From Chryseobacterium turcicum (GTDB lineage: Bacteria; Bacteroidota; Bacteroidia; Flavobacteriales; Weeksellaceae): 64,000 nucleotides of DNA. Under the pieces are notes generated by a model. It was not told the DNA's origin. It searched no databases and was given only the letters and a program-made list of their open reading frames with translations. How positions within the stretch are numbered: position 1 is the stretch's first letter; every line of letters starts with the position of its first letter. Location of the stretch: contig NZ_JAJNAY010000001.1 of the NCBI RefSeq assembly GCF_021010565.1, positions 2,832,001-2,896,000 of the forward strand, given 5' to 3'. Made by a program: the position numbers and the translations under genes. Shown in pieces: positions 1-8,471 of this stretch.

Positions 1-378
1 AGTAAAGGAGCAAAAATTAAATTAAGTGTTCGTTCTGGAATTAAAATATTTCATAAAACGCCAGAGGTAATAAAAAGAAAAGTTGAAATTAAAGATTTGA
101 AATTTGATGCTTCGAAGAAGCTACTGAATATCACATTTGAAAACCAATCTGATGCATGGACCGATGGAAAACTTATAACAGATATTGTTAATACAAATAC
201 TGGTAAAAAGATTAGTATTGCACCTATTGTATTCTATACATTACCAAGAAATACTCGTAAAATAAGCATTCCTATGCAAGATATAACCGAGAAAGGCTCT
301 TATAACGCCTCAGTAATCATTGATTATGGGGATAACGAAACTTTAGAAATGGGAGAGCTAAATTTTGAATATGAGTAA
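1..378 (+). CDS. PapD-like periplasmic pilus chaperone, C-terminal part (5' end outside window)
   Basis: The reading frame is open from the first base, so the start lies outside the window; 125 codons are visible. The stretch 'LSVRSGIKIF' near the beginning matches the F1-G1 strand region of PapD-type fimbrial chaperones (family pattern 'RLSVRVGIPIF'), whose strand donates to the subunit groove. The remaining ~100 residues are alternating beta-strand sequence without cysteines, as expected for chaperone domain 2. The stop overlaps the next gene by 8 nt, implying translational coupling, and the two genes downstream encode a secreted beta protein and an outer-membrane usher-like protein. The role inferred is periplasmic escort of the downstream subunit. 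The chaperone identity is moderately supported. The system as a whole is inference. Confidence 0.6.
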   Translation, partial: SKGAKIKLSVRSGIKIFHKTPEVIKRKVEIKDLKFDASKKLLNITFENQSDAWTDGKLITDIVNTNTGKKISIAPIVFYTLPRNTRKISIPMQDITEKGSYNASVIIDYGDNETLEMGELNFEYE

Positions 379-1402
379 AATAATAGTCATTTTATTTGTA
401 ATGATCTCTTTGTGCAGCAATGCGCAGGTTTCGTTTAATACATGGACAACAAACAACTATATGCAGGTAAATTCCTATAATGGAAACAGTAATCCTGATG
501 CGTTAACTTCAAGATTTGAGACTAATGGCAATCTAAATATGCCGTACTGGAAAATTTCAGCAAAACTTAAACAAGCGATTACTTCTGCAGGCGGACAATA
601 TACGATTCCTGGAAATAAAATATCTTTTCAGCCAATATCTACATCCGGACAGGCTTACCCTAACCCTATTCCGTCATTCACACAGATTGGAGTTCCTCCT
701 AATGTATTTTTACAGGAGAATACAGAAGTTTTTTTGATTCCTCAATCAAATGCTCCTTTGTATAATATGCCCTCAACGCCAAATGGCTATTACGACCTTC
801 AGCTTAAATATGGAATTACCATAATGGGAGGTGCTTATTTGGGTGCTTATCCTACCTGGACAGATTTCACAGCACAAATAGAGTTTACAGCTTATGATCA
901 ATACAACAATGTGATTGGAAAAAAAACTGAGGTTTATAGGTTTCAGATTGCGAATCTATCAGGAACGCCACCCGTAACGCAGGAAATGTCTTTAAAGGTA
1001 AACGCCAATGTAGTAAACGGTTTTCTTGAATTCAATAGCATGCAAGATTATAACAATGGTAAGAGTGTAGTTTATCCTAGTGGTCTGCAAGTCACTACCA
1101 ATACCAATTTTCAGATTAAAGTAAGATCATTACAGAGTCATTTCCAATCAATTACAGGTAATTACTCTATTCCTGTAGATGCTATGCACGTTACTTTACA
1201 ACCTTTAGGTCAAAATAATCAGGTAATTTCCCCGGTAGCATTAAGTACAATAAGCCAAACTTTGGTTAAAGGAAATACCAGCCAAGGTACTACTTACAAT
1301 TACGATATCAAATATTTCACATTGCCTCAGGATATGCAGTTCATTAATGCTAAATCTACTGAGTATTCTACTAGTTTACAGTACGAAATTACTCCTCAAT
1401 AA
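371..1402 (+). CDS. Secreted tandem-domain beta protein, candidate pilus/fibre subunit
   Basis: 343 residues from ATG 371; an in-frame TTG six bases earlier is less likely. A signal peptide ends near 'CSNAQ'. The mature protein consists of two similar halves of about 150 residues: 'KISAKLKQAITSAGGQYTIP' in the first half aligns with 'QIKVRSLQSHFQSITGNYSI' in the second, each followed by a strand with 'QP' and a late 'YDLQLKYGI' or 'YDIKYF' strand. There are no cysteines in the mature part and the composition is Asn/Gln/Thr rich, typical of extracellular beta structures. It sits between a chaperone-like gene (8-nt overlap) and an usher-like gene (10-nt gap). I do not recognise a named family. 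The best reading is an exported structural subunit or adhesin handled by its neighbours. Confidence 0.6.
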   Translation: MSKIIVILFVMISLCSNAQVSFNTWTTNNYMQVNSYNGNSNPDALTSRFETNGNLNMPYWKISAKLKQAITSAGGQYTIPGNKISFQPISTSGQAYPNPIPSFTQIGVPPNVFLQENTEVFLIPQSNAPLYNMPSTPNGYYDLQLKYGITIMGGAYLGAYPTWTDFTAQIEFTAYDQYNNVIGKKTEVYRFQIANLSGTPPVTQEMSLKVNANVVNGFLEFNSMQDYNNGKSVVYPSGLQVTTNTNFQIKVRSLQSHFQSITGNYSIPVDAMHVTLQPLGQNNQVISPVALSTISQTLVKGNTSQGTTYNYDIKYFTLPQDMQFINAKSTEYSTSLQYEITPQ

Positions 1403-1412
1403 ATTTTATAAG

Positions 1413-4208
1413 ATGCCTTTTTTAAGCAGAAGATTTTTGTTCACCCTTTTTATCGTTTTATTCAGTTGTATTTATATCAATGCGCAAAAAACTGAGTCGA
1501 ATGTGATCATGGAAATTGAGCAGGAAAATTCAACATCTTATTCTAGGATTCTGAATATGGTTGTAAGTGTTCAGAATTTGAATTCTACTAATTTCAGTGG
1601 AAAAATTCAGTTTACCTATCCAAAAGGATTTAAAGTGATTACAGGTGACGAACCTTTAATAGAACTAAAACCCAACGAAAAAAAATATTTACCTGTAAGA
1701 ATAATCTTACCTTCTGATGCTGAAGCAGGATCATCTCCTATAAAAGTTCGGCTGCTTGATCAGCTTGGGAATTTTATAACCGAAAGAATTAAAGAACATA
1801 TTATTGAGATTAATAATGATCTGAATTTATCTTTATTAACAACCTCCATCTACAGATCTTCTAGCCAAGAGCCTTTATTAATAAAAGTGAGAGTAGGTAA
1901 TACAGGAAATATCTCTCAGGATATTACTTTGGTATGCAAAATTCCTGATCCTGAAAATGGGAATCAATTTTTGGAGCAACAAGCTTTAATTAATGTAAAA
2001 AAAGATTCTACTTTTGTATTTACTTATCAACCTTCTAAAAGCCTATCTAGATTATCTAGCTTTACAATAAACGTTTCAGGTTTCAGAAATCCAGATAAAG
2101 AAATATTCAATACATCGACTATTTTGGTACAAAATATTTCCAGCGTTCAAAAATATCAAGATCCACAATTTAGTAATTTTACCGAAGACTCCAAAAATCA
2201 GATTACAACTTTATACAGGAGAATTGGAGACAATGCCGATATGTATCAGTTGACTGGTTCGGGTGGCTTCAACTTACCTTCCGGTTTTCTTAATATGAAA
2301 GGGAATATTGCATTTTTCAACAATCAGCGACAGCCTTTGGTAACCAATACCAATATTACCCTTGAGCAAGGTAATAATCAATATACAATTGGAAGTATCA
2401 ATAAGTTTTTAGAGATGCCTTTGGCGGGAAGAGGGGTAGAATATAGTCATACTTTCAAAAAAAACACCAAACTGGAGGTTGGATTTATTGATCAGAATTT
2501 TAACCTTATTGAAAGAAATACCTTTTTAAAAAACGGCTATGGCTTTTTCACCAGAGGAACAATGAATATAAACAATAGCTCAAAAACTATTTCGGCAGGT
2601 TATAATTATCGCTATGACCCTTATGAGAAAACTAGCCATCACATTTTGGGAACAGAAACCCATTATACCTTTGATAAGGTCTGGATGGTGAATGCAAAAG
2701 TAAATGCCGGATTAAGTTCTTACGAATCTCAGGATTTGCTAAAACCATCGTTCTCTGCTGAATCTAACTATACCGGTGCTTTTAAAGATTATAATCTTAA
2801 CGGAATTTACTTTTTCAGTTCTGGATATTATCCTGGAAACCGACGAGGAAGCGTACAGCTACAGCAGAATATTTCAAAGAGCTATAAAAACTATAATTAT
2901 TTTGGTAATATTACCTACTCTAATTTTTCACCAAAATATTACTTTTTCGACAGACCTCAAGCTTCTGAAAACGTTAGAATGGAGATGGGAACTAAATTTC
3001 CCAATAGTAAAAATTTTAGTTTTGGCCTTTTATATCAGTTTCAAAACGAAAAATCTAACAGCTACAATAATTTCTTTGGAAACTTAAACTCTAATGAATT
3101 TCGAGAATTAACAACGCATAGATTGGTCGAACAAATTTCATGGTCACATACCAAAACAAAACAATATGCATCACTTACATTCGATACAGGTTTAGCAAAA
3201 TATCCACTTAATGACAATCTAAAATTTCAAATGAAGTTGAATGGAAATTACAGCTTCAAAAAATTTAACATTAATACAATTTACCAATCGGGAAGTTATT
3301 ATTTATCTGAATATGCATTATCTCATTTAATCTCGGATAACACCGATTATAAAAAACTTTCAGTTTCGCTTTTCTACAATAGTAATTTCATCAAAGACAA
3401 AGTTAACGTAAGTACAGGATTATCTTATATAGACGATATAATCTATGGGAAATCTCCTTCCGCATTTTTTAATGCGAAGTATAGTAGCAAAAATTTCAAT
3501 GTATTTATGAACTCTTCTTGGTATAAATATTCGCTAGGAGACTTGGCAAATAATATTATAACATTTGAACTTGGTTTAACATTGAATTTAAAAAACTCAG
3601 TATTGAGCCCTTACAAAAAAGCAAAAATTCAGGTGTTTACTTTTTATGACGAAAACAACAACAATATTTTTGATTTGGGAGAAAACCCCGCTAATGACTA
3701 CATCGTCAATATTAATAATACAGCGTTAAAAACTACCACAGACGGAATGGCAACCTATAAGAGTGTGCCTTTCGGAAAATATAAACTAAAACAGCATATT
3801 CAGCAAGGCTGGTATTATGATGAAACTGATTTTAATGTTGATTCTCACACCTATCTTTTGCATATTCCGCTTCATCAAAACGGAACGCTTTTAGGTAATA
3901 TATCTTTTGATTACAATGCGAAAACGGCATTGGAATTTGAGCATAGAGCGTCTTCTGTAACATTCAAAATTCTTAAAGGGAATGAGGTTGTACAAAAATT
4001 AGAAAGTGATGACCAAGGGAAAATAACCTCTTTTTTACCTACAGGCAGTTACACAATTTTTATTGATACCTCTAGCCTTCCTCCCAATACATATTGCGAA
4101 ACTCAAAGCTTTGATATTAATGTAAAAGCCGGAGAAATGGTAGTTGTTCCTGATTTCATTATTAAAGTAAGAGAGAAAAAAGTGAATAAAAAAACGTTCA
4201 GCAATTAA
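1413..4208 (+). CDS. Usher-like outer-membrane protein with N-terminal Ig-like and C-terminal SdrB-like domains
   Basis: 931 residues from ATG 1413; this start gives a clean signal peptide ('FLFTLFIVLFSCIYINAQ'), whereas an upstream start would add 22 unsuitable residues and overlap the previous gene. Roughly residues 25-240 form two Ig/NEW3-like domains ('LKPNEKKYLPVRI' is characteristic). About 250-740 is a long series of short amphipathic strands with Tyr/Phe/Asn, reading as an outer-membrane beta-barrel. From about 745, 'FYDENNNNIFDLGENP' starts an SdrD-B/carboxypeptidase-regulatory-like domain, followed by a second small beta domain to the C-terminus. Order and size (N-domain, barrel of ~24 strands, two C-terminal plugs) parallel fimbrial ushers, and the gene follows a PapD-like chaperone and a secreted subunit. 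The usher role is inference; no sequence identity to FimD is claimed. Confidence 0.5.
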   Translation: MPFLSRRFLFTLFIVLFSCIYINAQKTESNVIMEIEQENSTSYSRILNMVVSVQNLNSTNFSGKIQFTYPKGFKVITGDEPLIELKPNEKKYLPVRIILPSDAEAGSSPIKVRLLDQLGNFITERIKEHIIEINNDLNLSLLTTSIYRSSSQEPLLIKVRVGNTGNISQDITLVCKIPDPENGNQFLEQQALINVKKDSTFVFTYQPSKSLSRLSSFTINVSGFRNPDKEIFNTSTILVQNISSVQKYQDPQFSNFTEDSKNQITTLYRRIGDNADMYQLTGSGGFNLPSGFLNMKGNIAFFNNQRQPLVTNTNITLEQGNNQYTIGSINKFLEMPLAGRGVEYSHTFKKNTKLEVGFIDQNFNLIERNTFLKNGYGFFTRGTMNINNSSKTISAGYNYRYDPYEKTSHHILGTETHYTFDKVWMVNAKVNAGLSSYESQDLLKPSFSAESNYTGAFKDYNLNGIYFFSSGYYPGNRRGSVQLQQNISKSYKNYNYFGNITYSNFSPKYYFFDRPQASENVRMEMGTKFPNSKNFSFGLLYQFQNEKSNSYNNFFGNLNSNEFRELTTHRLVEQISWSHTKTKQYASLTFDTGLAKYPLNDNLKFQMKLNGNYSFKKFNINTIYQSGSYYLSEYALSHLISDNTDYKKLSVSLFYNSNFIKDKVNVSTGLSYIDDIIYGKSPSAFFNAKYSSKNFNVFMNSSWYKYSLGDLANNIITFELGLTLNLKNSVLSPYKKAKIQVFTFYDENNNNIFDLGENPANDYIVNINNTALKTTTDGMATYKSVPFGKYKLKQHIQQGWYYDETDFNVDSHTYLLHIPLHQNGTLLGNISFDYNAKTALEFEHRASSVTFKILKGNEVVQKLESDDQGKITSFLPTGSYTIFIDTSSLPPNTYCETQSFDINVKAGEMVVVPDFIIKVREKKVNKKTFSN

Positions 4209-4570
4209 GATAGTAGTTGATGATTGCTAGAATGATATAAAGAATCTTAGAATCTATAAATAGGTTATCAAGAAGTCACTAAATAATTTACGAAAAATAA
4301 ATAATCAAACCACAACAGAAGCTTTTCTGCTCGGATTTTTTGTTTTTATCATCTATATTTCCTTTTCATACAGTCATTTATGATGTATAGAGTATGAATT
4401 ATTGTTATACATTAAATTATCCAATCCATATTTTTGTATGTATCGAATGTTAAATCGTTGTAATAGATTATTTTTTATAGTATCTTTCGCCACAAAATAA
4501 CTATCTTTATTATAAAAATATTAATTATTCATAATATTTTATTGAATCTCAACAAAGGGACTCCCGCAAT
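4209..4570. other. Intergenic region, 362 bp, no gene seen
   Basis: AT-rich with no credible ORF on either strand. A TAnnTTTG-type -7 box ('TATTTTTG') lies at 4429-4436, but no well-spaced TTTG -33 box accompanies it, so it is only a weak candidate promoter for the ketoacyl synthase gene. No clear terminator follows the usher-like gene. Confidence 0.4.
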
Positions 4571-5635
4571 ATGAAAAGTAAAATTATCGGTGTAGGCAAC
4601 TACATACCATTAGAAACTATTACCAATCTGTTTTTCGACAACCATATTTTCCTTAATGAAAAGGGCGAAAACCTAAAGGAAGACAACCACTTAATTACCA
4701 GTAAATTAAAAAAAATTACAGGAATTGAAGAAAGAAGATATGCTAGTGACAATCAGGTAACTTCTGATTTGGGATTTATTGCGGCTAAAAATGCAATAGA
4801 AAACTCGAAAATTGATCCTGAAACTTTAGATTATATTATTTTTGCTCACAATTTTGGCGATGTAAAGTCTGGTACGATACAGTCGGATGCCGTTCCTAGT
4901 CTTGCATCAAGAGTAAAAAATTTATTACAGATTAAAAATAATTTCTGTGTTGGTTACGATTTACTATTTGGATGCCCAGGCTGGATTGAAGGAGTGATTC
5001 AGGCTAATGCATTCATTAAATCGGGTATCGCTAAAAGATGCTTGGTTATTGGAGCGGAAACTCTTTCTCGTGTGACAGACCCGCATGACAGAGACAGCAT
5101 GATTTATGCAGACGGAGCAGGAGCAATCATTTTAGAAGCCAATGAAGATGACGATGATTCGGGTATAAAATCTCATATTTCGGCATCTCATACCTATAAA
5201 GAGAAAGATTTTTTAAATTTTGGGAAGTCTTATAATACCGATAATTGCCCAGACACCCGATACATCAAAATGGATGGCAGGAAAATCTATGAATTTGCCC
5301 TCATCAATGTTCCGGATGCAATGAAAAAATGTCTTGACCAAAGTGGCTATACAATAGACCAGCTTGATAAAATCATTATTCATCAGGCAAACGAAAAAAT
5401 GGATGAAGCGATTGTTAACCGATTCTATCAGTTATATGACACTCCTCCACCTCCAGATATTATGCCGATGGTAATCAGTAAACTCGGAAACAGCAGTGTT
5501 GCAACAATACCTACCTTATTGACGATGATTTTAAATAACGAATTGCCTACGCATTCAATTAAAAAAAATGACATTGTGTTATTTGCATCAGTAGGTGCAG
5601 GAATGAATATTAATGCATTTGTTTATAAGTTTTAA
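4571..5635 (+). CDS. FabH-like 3-oxoacyl-ACP synthase III family protein
   Basis: 354 residues, thiolase fold. The Cys-His-Asn triad of ketoacyl-ACP synthase III is visible: Cys135 in 'LLFGCPGWIEG', His271 in 'IIIHQANEKMDE', Asn307 in 'KLGNSSVATIPTLL'. The Gly-rich C-terminus 'FASVGAGMNINAF' is typical. Family members condense an acyl-CoA starter with malonyl-ACP, or perform related acyl transfers. The gene stands alone (upstream neighbour a secretion cluster, downstream a terminator), so it is probably an accessory paralogue for a specialised lipid or metabolite rather than the housekeeping FabH of a fab operon. It is slightly longer than the usual ~330 residues, because of an insert around residues 25-45. 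Family certain, substrate unknown. Confidence 0.88.
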   Translation: MKSKIIGVGNYIPLETITNLFFDNHIFLNEKGENLKEDNHLITSKLKKITGIEERRYASDNQVTSDLGFIAAKNAIENSKIDPETLDYIIFAHNFGDVKSGTIQSDAVPSLASRVKNLLQIKNNFCVGYDLLFGCPGWIEGVIQANAFIKSGIAKRCLVIGAETLSRVTDPHDRDSMIYADGAGAIILEANEDDDDSGIKSHISASHTYKEKDFLNFGKSYNTDNCPDTRYIKMDGRKIYEFALINVPDAMKKCLDQSGYTIDQLDKIIIHQANEKMDEAIVNRFYQLYDTPPPPDIMPMVISKLGNSSVATIPTLLTMILNNELPTHSIKKNDIVLFASVGAGMNINAFVYKF

Positions 5636-5664
5636 ATTATAAATCAGCTTTATTTAATAGATAC

Positions 5665-5701
5665 AAAAAGAGAAATAACTTGTTTACTTCTCTTTTTTTT
5701 T
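5665..5701 (+). terminator. Rho-independent terminator after the FabH-like gene
   Basis: The stem AGAGAA/TTCTCT, extended by TAA/TTA on the loop side and A/T pairs on the outer side, is followed by a run of nine T. It starts 30 bp after the stop codon. Confidence 0.8.
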
Positions 5702-5718
5702 GTTTCCAAATGTGACTT

Positions 5719-5913
5719 TTAAAATATTGAAAACATAAAATTACGCAATCTTTTATATTTGAAAATATTGTTGATATCGGTCGGTTTATTTTCTTTAAAC
5801 CATTTTGGAATTACAATTCCGTCGGGGAATTTATCCTGGCTTTTCAGTGCTGAAGATGATACAGCGAGAATTAATAGTGACCAAAAGAAATTAGATGTAT
5901 TTCGATATTTCAT
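5719..5913 (-). pseudogene. Remnant of a secreted glycoside hydrolase/pectinase (N-terminal fragment)
   Basis: 64 codons: a signal peptide ('SLLILAVSSSALKSQ') followed by 'FPDGIVIPKWFKENKPTDIN'. This pattern, FPDG-x-x-IP-x-WF followed by a TDIN-type turn, is what I associate with the mature N-terminus of Bacteroidetes secreted GH28/pectate-lyase-superfamily enzymes, which normally continue for 400 or more residues. Here the frame changes character and stops shortly after, and no downstream continuation is visible because the FabH terminator lies directly beyond. I read it as a decayed gene start. A small genuine secreted peptide cannot be excluded. Confidence 0.4.
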
Positions 5914-6116
5914 AACATTATTATATTAAGATATGTTCTTATATTTATGCAAATTTGAATATGAAGCATAAAAATATACATTCCGAGGCTTTACAGCATC
6001 CTACTCTTTCATGTTGGAAGTTTTTAATCGGTTTTTGTCTTAATAAACTTTTAAATTCCACAGGGTTTTAGTAAGTTTACTTTTCTTATATCAAATGAAG
6101 TTGAAATTAAATACTT

Positions 6117-6566
6117 ATGAAAATAATATCTGTAAGACAAAATCCTGAATATATAGAAAAAGCAATTCAATATTTCCAGAAAAGCTGGTCTGAAATTTCG
6201 CCTATAATTTATGAAGATTGTATATCGAATAGTATTGATGCAGAACAGTTTTTGCCTCAGTGGTATTTATTGGAAAAAGATGAAGAAATAATTGGTTGCG
6301 CCGGATTAATCACTAATGATTTTATCAGTAGAATGGATTTGTATCCTTGGCTTTGTGCCATGTTTATTGATGGAAATCACAGAGGAAATCATTACGGTCA
6401 ACTTTTGATTAACAAAGCTAAAGAAGATACAAAATCGGGAGGTTTTAAGTACCTGAATCTATGTACAGATCATATTGGGTTTTACGAAAAATATGACTTC
6501 AAATATATCGGACAAGGTTATCATCCTTGGGAAGAAGAATCTAGAATTTATCAAATCGAAGTATAA
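6117..6566 (+). CDS. GNAT family N-acetyltransferase
   Basis: 149 residues. The acetyl-CoA binding motif A is visible as 'RGNHYGQLLINKA' (residues ~92-104), preceded by the strand 'WLCAMFIDGNH' and followed by 'LNLCTDHIGFYEKYDFKYIG', the usual beta6/beta7 region in which a Tyr acts near the acceptor. 'EIIGCAGLITNDFIS' is the preceding GNAT beta hairpin. It acetylates an amine on an unknown small molecule or protein. A second GNAT gene follows after 6 bp, so the two are probably co-transcribed. Family secure, substrate not predictable. Confidence 0.85.
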   Translation: MKIISVRQNPEYIEKAIQYFQKSWSEISPIIYEDCISNSIDAEQFLPQWYLLEKDEEIIGCAGLITNDFISRMDLYPWLCAMFIDGNHRGNHYGQLLINKAKEDTKSGGFKYLNLCTDHIGFYEKYDFKYIGQGYHPWEEESRIYQIEV

Positions 6567-6572
6567 ACTTTC

Positions 6573-7061
6573 ATGAATATTAAATACCGAAATCTTTTAC
6601 CGTGTGAAAGTAAAGATTACCGAAAAATCCGGCTGGAAAGCTTAAAAGAATTTCCGGAAGCTTTTTGTGCAAACTATCAGGAAACATTGAATATAAGAAA
6701 ACTTACTTTAGAAGACGATATTGAAAAACAGACAATCAACAAATTTGTACATGGTGTTTTTGCCAATCAAGAATTAATCGGTATATGTACTTTTGTAAAA
6801 AGCGATGAAAACATAGGAAATATTTATCAAATGTATGTTCAGAAAGGTTTTCAGGGAAAAAATATTGGGTTGAATTTAATTCAGGAAACCATAAAAGAAG
6901 CCACAAAACGATACGGTTATTTAGAAATTTTCCTCGAAGTATCTATTCATAATCTAAAAGCTAAAAATTTTTATTTAAAAGCTGGTTTTGAAAAAATTCA
7001 GCAAACTGATGATTCAGAAGATATTTTAATGCAATATAAAAAATTAACTAATAATTCTTAA
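6573..7061 (+). CDS. GNAT family N-acetyltransferase
   Basis: 162 residues. Motif A is seen as 'MYVQKGFQGKNIGLNLIQE' (Q/R-x-x-G-x-G/A type, residues ~89-107), followed by 'LEVSIHNLKAKNFYLKAGF', the N-x-x-A-x-x-F-Y-x-K-x-G-F signature of the C-terminal GNAT arm. The N-terminus 'LRKIRLESLKEFPEAF'-like segment resembles acetyltransferases of the RimI/small-molecule group. It lies 6 bp downstream of another GNAT gene in the same direction and is not a close copy of it. It ends 2 bp before the convergent Crp/Fnr gene. Substrate unknown. Confidence 0.85.
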   Translation: MNIKYRNLLPCESKDYRKIRLESLKEFPEAFCANYQETLNIRKLTLEDDIEKQTINKFVHGVFANQELIGICTFVKSDENIGNIYQMYVQKGFQGKNIGLNLIQETIKEATKRYGYLEIFLEVSIHNLKAKNFYLKAGFEKIQQTDDSEDILMQYKKLTNNS

Positions 7062-7063
7062 AA

Positions 7064-7630
7064 TTACCCCTCCAAATTCTTCAGACTTCTATTTAAACTT
7101 CTTACAGAAATCCCCAAATACGCTGCCAAATCTTCCTTGGAAAGTTGAATATCCTGTTCTGACTGAAGGTCTAAAAGCTTTCGCAAACTGTGTTCAACCG
7201 TATAGAGCTGCTGAAAAGATGCCCGCTTTGAAGTATTCACAATGCGCTCTGCAAAAGCATCAACAAGTAGAGCATTGAGTTCTAAATTATTTTTTAAAAG
7301 TTCGCGAAAGTATGGAACCGACAATGCATACACAGAAACATGGGTCATCGCTTCAATATTGCATAAACAAGGAGTATTTCTAATACATTCTATTTCGCCC
7401 ATAATTTCGCCATTTCCTAAAAATTCAAGAATAAATTCTTTATCATTTTCTTCACTGAAATAGCATTTTGCAATCCCCTCTTTCATCAACATGACTTTGG
7501 ACGAATTGTCATTCTGAATTAAAAGCTTTTGCCCTTTTGCAAACTGTTTCAAAATCACATCTTCTTTTCGCTCCTGCTTCTCATAAAGTTTGGTAATAAA
7601 GTCTAAAAATGTCAGGTTGGTACGTAGCAT
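7064..7630 (-). CDS. Crp/Fnr family transcriptional regulator
   Basis: 188 residues from ATG 7630. An in-frame start 72 bp further upstream would place a palindromic operator inside the gene and adds no recognisable domain, so the shorter form is preferred. The N-terminal cyclic-nucleotide-binding-like jelly roll (about residues 20-125) contains 'GNGEIMGEIECIRNTP'. The C-terminal helix-turn-helix is short: 'LSKEDLAAYLGISVRSLNRS'. No Fnr-type N-terminal cysteine cluster is present, so it is not an obvious Fe-S O2 sensor; 'CIRNTPCLC' provides three cysteines in the effector domain. It is divergent from the CatA-like gene with a palindrome between them, suggesting autoregulation and control of that gene. 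Confidence 0.85.
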   Translation of the reverse strand: MLRTNLTFLDFITKLYEKQERKEDVILKQFAKGQKLLIQNDNSSKVMLMKEGIAKCYFSEENDKEFILEFLGNGEIMGEIECIRNTPCLCNIEAMTHVSVYALSVPYFRELLKNNLELNALLVDAFAERIVNTSKRASFQQLYTVEHSLRKLLDLQSEQDIQLSKEDLAAYLGISVRSLNRSLKNLEG

Positions 7631-7640
7631 ATTCTTATTC

Positions 7641-7654
7641 GGGACAAATGTCCT
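7641..7654. promoter_or_regulatory. Palindromic operator candidate for the Crp/Fnr regulator
   Basis: GGGACAAATGTCCT contains perfect GGACA/TGTCC arms around AA. It lies 11 bp upstream of the chosen regulator start and about 110 bp upstream of the divergent CatA-like gene. The size and TGTCC half-sites suit a Crp/Fnr dimer, but binding is inferred from position. Confidence 0.5.
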
Positions 7655-7762
7655 TTCGGGATTTTTTATATAGGTTGAAATTTGCAGCAGAAAAATACAC
7701 AATACTGCTGAAAAATAAAATTAGTGATTCTAATCAATTTTTAATATAAAATTTAATAAAAT

Positions 7763-8389
7763 ATGAAACAACTTATTAATCAAAATAGCTGGAAAAGAAA
7801 AGACCATTTCCAGTTTTTCTCAAAATTTGAAGAACCTTTTTTTGGAGTAACCATCAATATAGATTGTACTTTAGCTTACCAACAAGCGAAAGCAAAAGGT
7901 AACTCTTTTTTTCTTTATTATCTGTACAGAGCTTTAAAAGCTGCTAATGCAATAGAAAATTTCCGCTATAGAATTATTGATAAAGAAGTGTATTTGTTTG
8001 ACCAAATCAATGCTTCTGCAACCATCAACAGACCCGATGAAACCTTTGGTTTTTCTTATATAGACTATGATAAAAATGAAGAATTGTTTATCAAAAATGC
8101 AAAAGAAGAAATTGTAAGAGTACAGCAATCTACAGGTTTAATTCCTGCAGGTTCGGGAGAAAATGTTATTCATTTTTCGGCTGTTCCGTGGTTAGATTTT
8201 ACTTCACTTTCTCACGCAAGAAGCTTTACATTTCCGGACAGCTGTACCAAAATCTCGTTCGGTAAAGTAACCGAGAGCAATGGTAAAAAATTAATGTCCG
8301 TTTCCATTCATGCACATCACGGTTTGATGGATGGTTTTCATATCGGATTATTTGCTGAAAAGTTTCAGGAACTGATGAATGAAATCTAA
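7763..8389 (+). CDS. CatA-like chloramphenicol acetyltransferase family O-acetyltransferase
   Basis: 208 residues, close to the ~215 of type A chloramphenicol acetyltransferases. The catalytic motif is clear: 'HHGLMDGFHIG' with His186 as general base and Asp190 structural (family pattern HHxxxDGFH). 'HFSAVPWLDFTSLSHA' is the conserved strand and serine region, and the N-terminal 'RKDHFQFFSKFEEPFFGV' matches the family start. The fold is a trimer using acetyl-CoA to O-acetylate a hydroxyl compound. The gene is divergent from a Crp/Fnr regulator. Whether it acts on chloramphenicol or on another metabolite cannot be read from sequence; many chromosomal CatA-like proteins have unknown substrates. 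Confidence 0.85.
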   Translation: MKQLINQNSWKRKDHFQFFSKFEEPFFGVTINIDCTLAYQQAKAKGNSFFLYYLYRALKAANAIENFRYRIIDKEVYLFDQINASATINRPDETFGFSYIDYDKNEELFIKNAKEEIVRVQQSTGLIPAGSGENVIHFSAVPWLDFTSLSHARSFTFPDSCTKISFGKVTESNGKKLMSVSIHAHHGLMDGFHIGLFAEKFQELMNEI

Positions 8390-8403
8390 TTTAAGGAACC
8401 ATA

Positions 8404-8446
8404 ATTAAAAAAGCAACGTCTGTAAAATTTACAGACGTTACTTTTA
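8404..8446. terminator. Bidirectional terminator between convergent genes
   Basis: The stem AACGTCTGTAA/TTACAGACGTT with a 3-nt loop is flanked by A-rich sequence on the left and T-rich sequence on the right. It sits between the CatA-like gene and the metal-efflux adaptor gene, which converge. Confidence 0.75.
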
Positions 8447-8471
8447 TTGGAAATAAATTTTTAAATAAAAC

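Noticed and set aside
2776..3087. 103-codon ORF inside the usher-like gene
   Set aside because: Out-of-frame shadow of a continuous 931-residue coding region.
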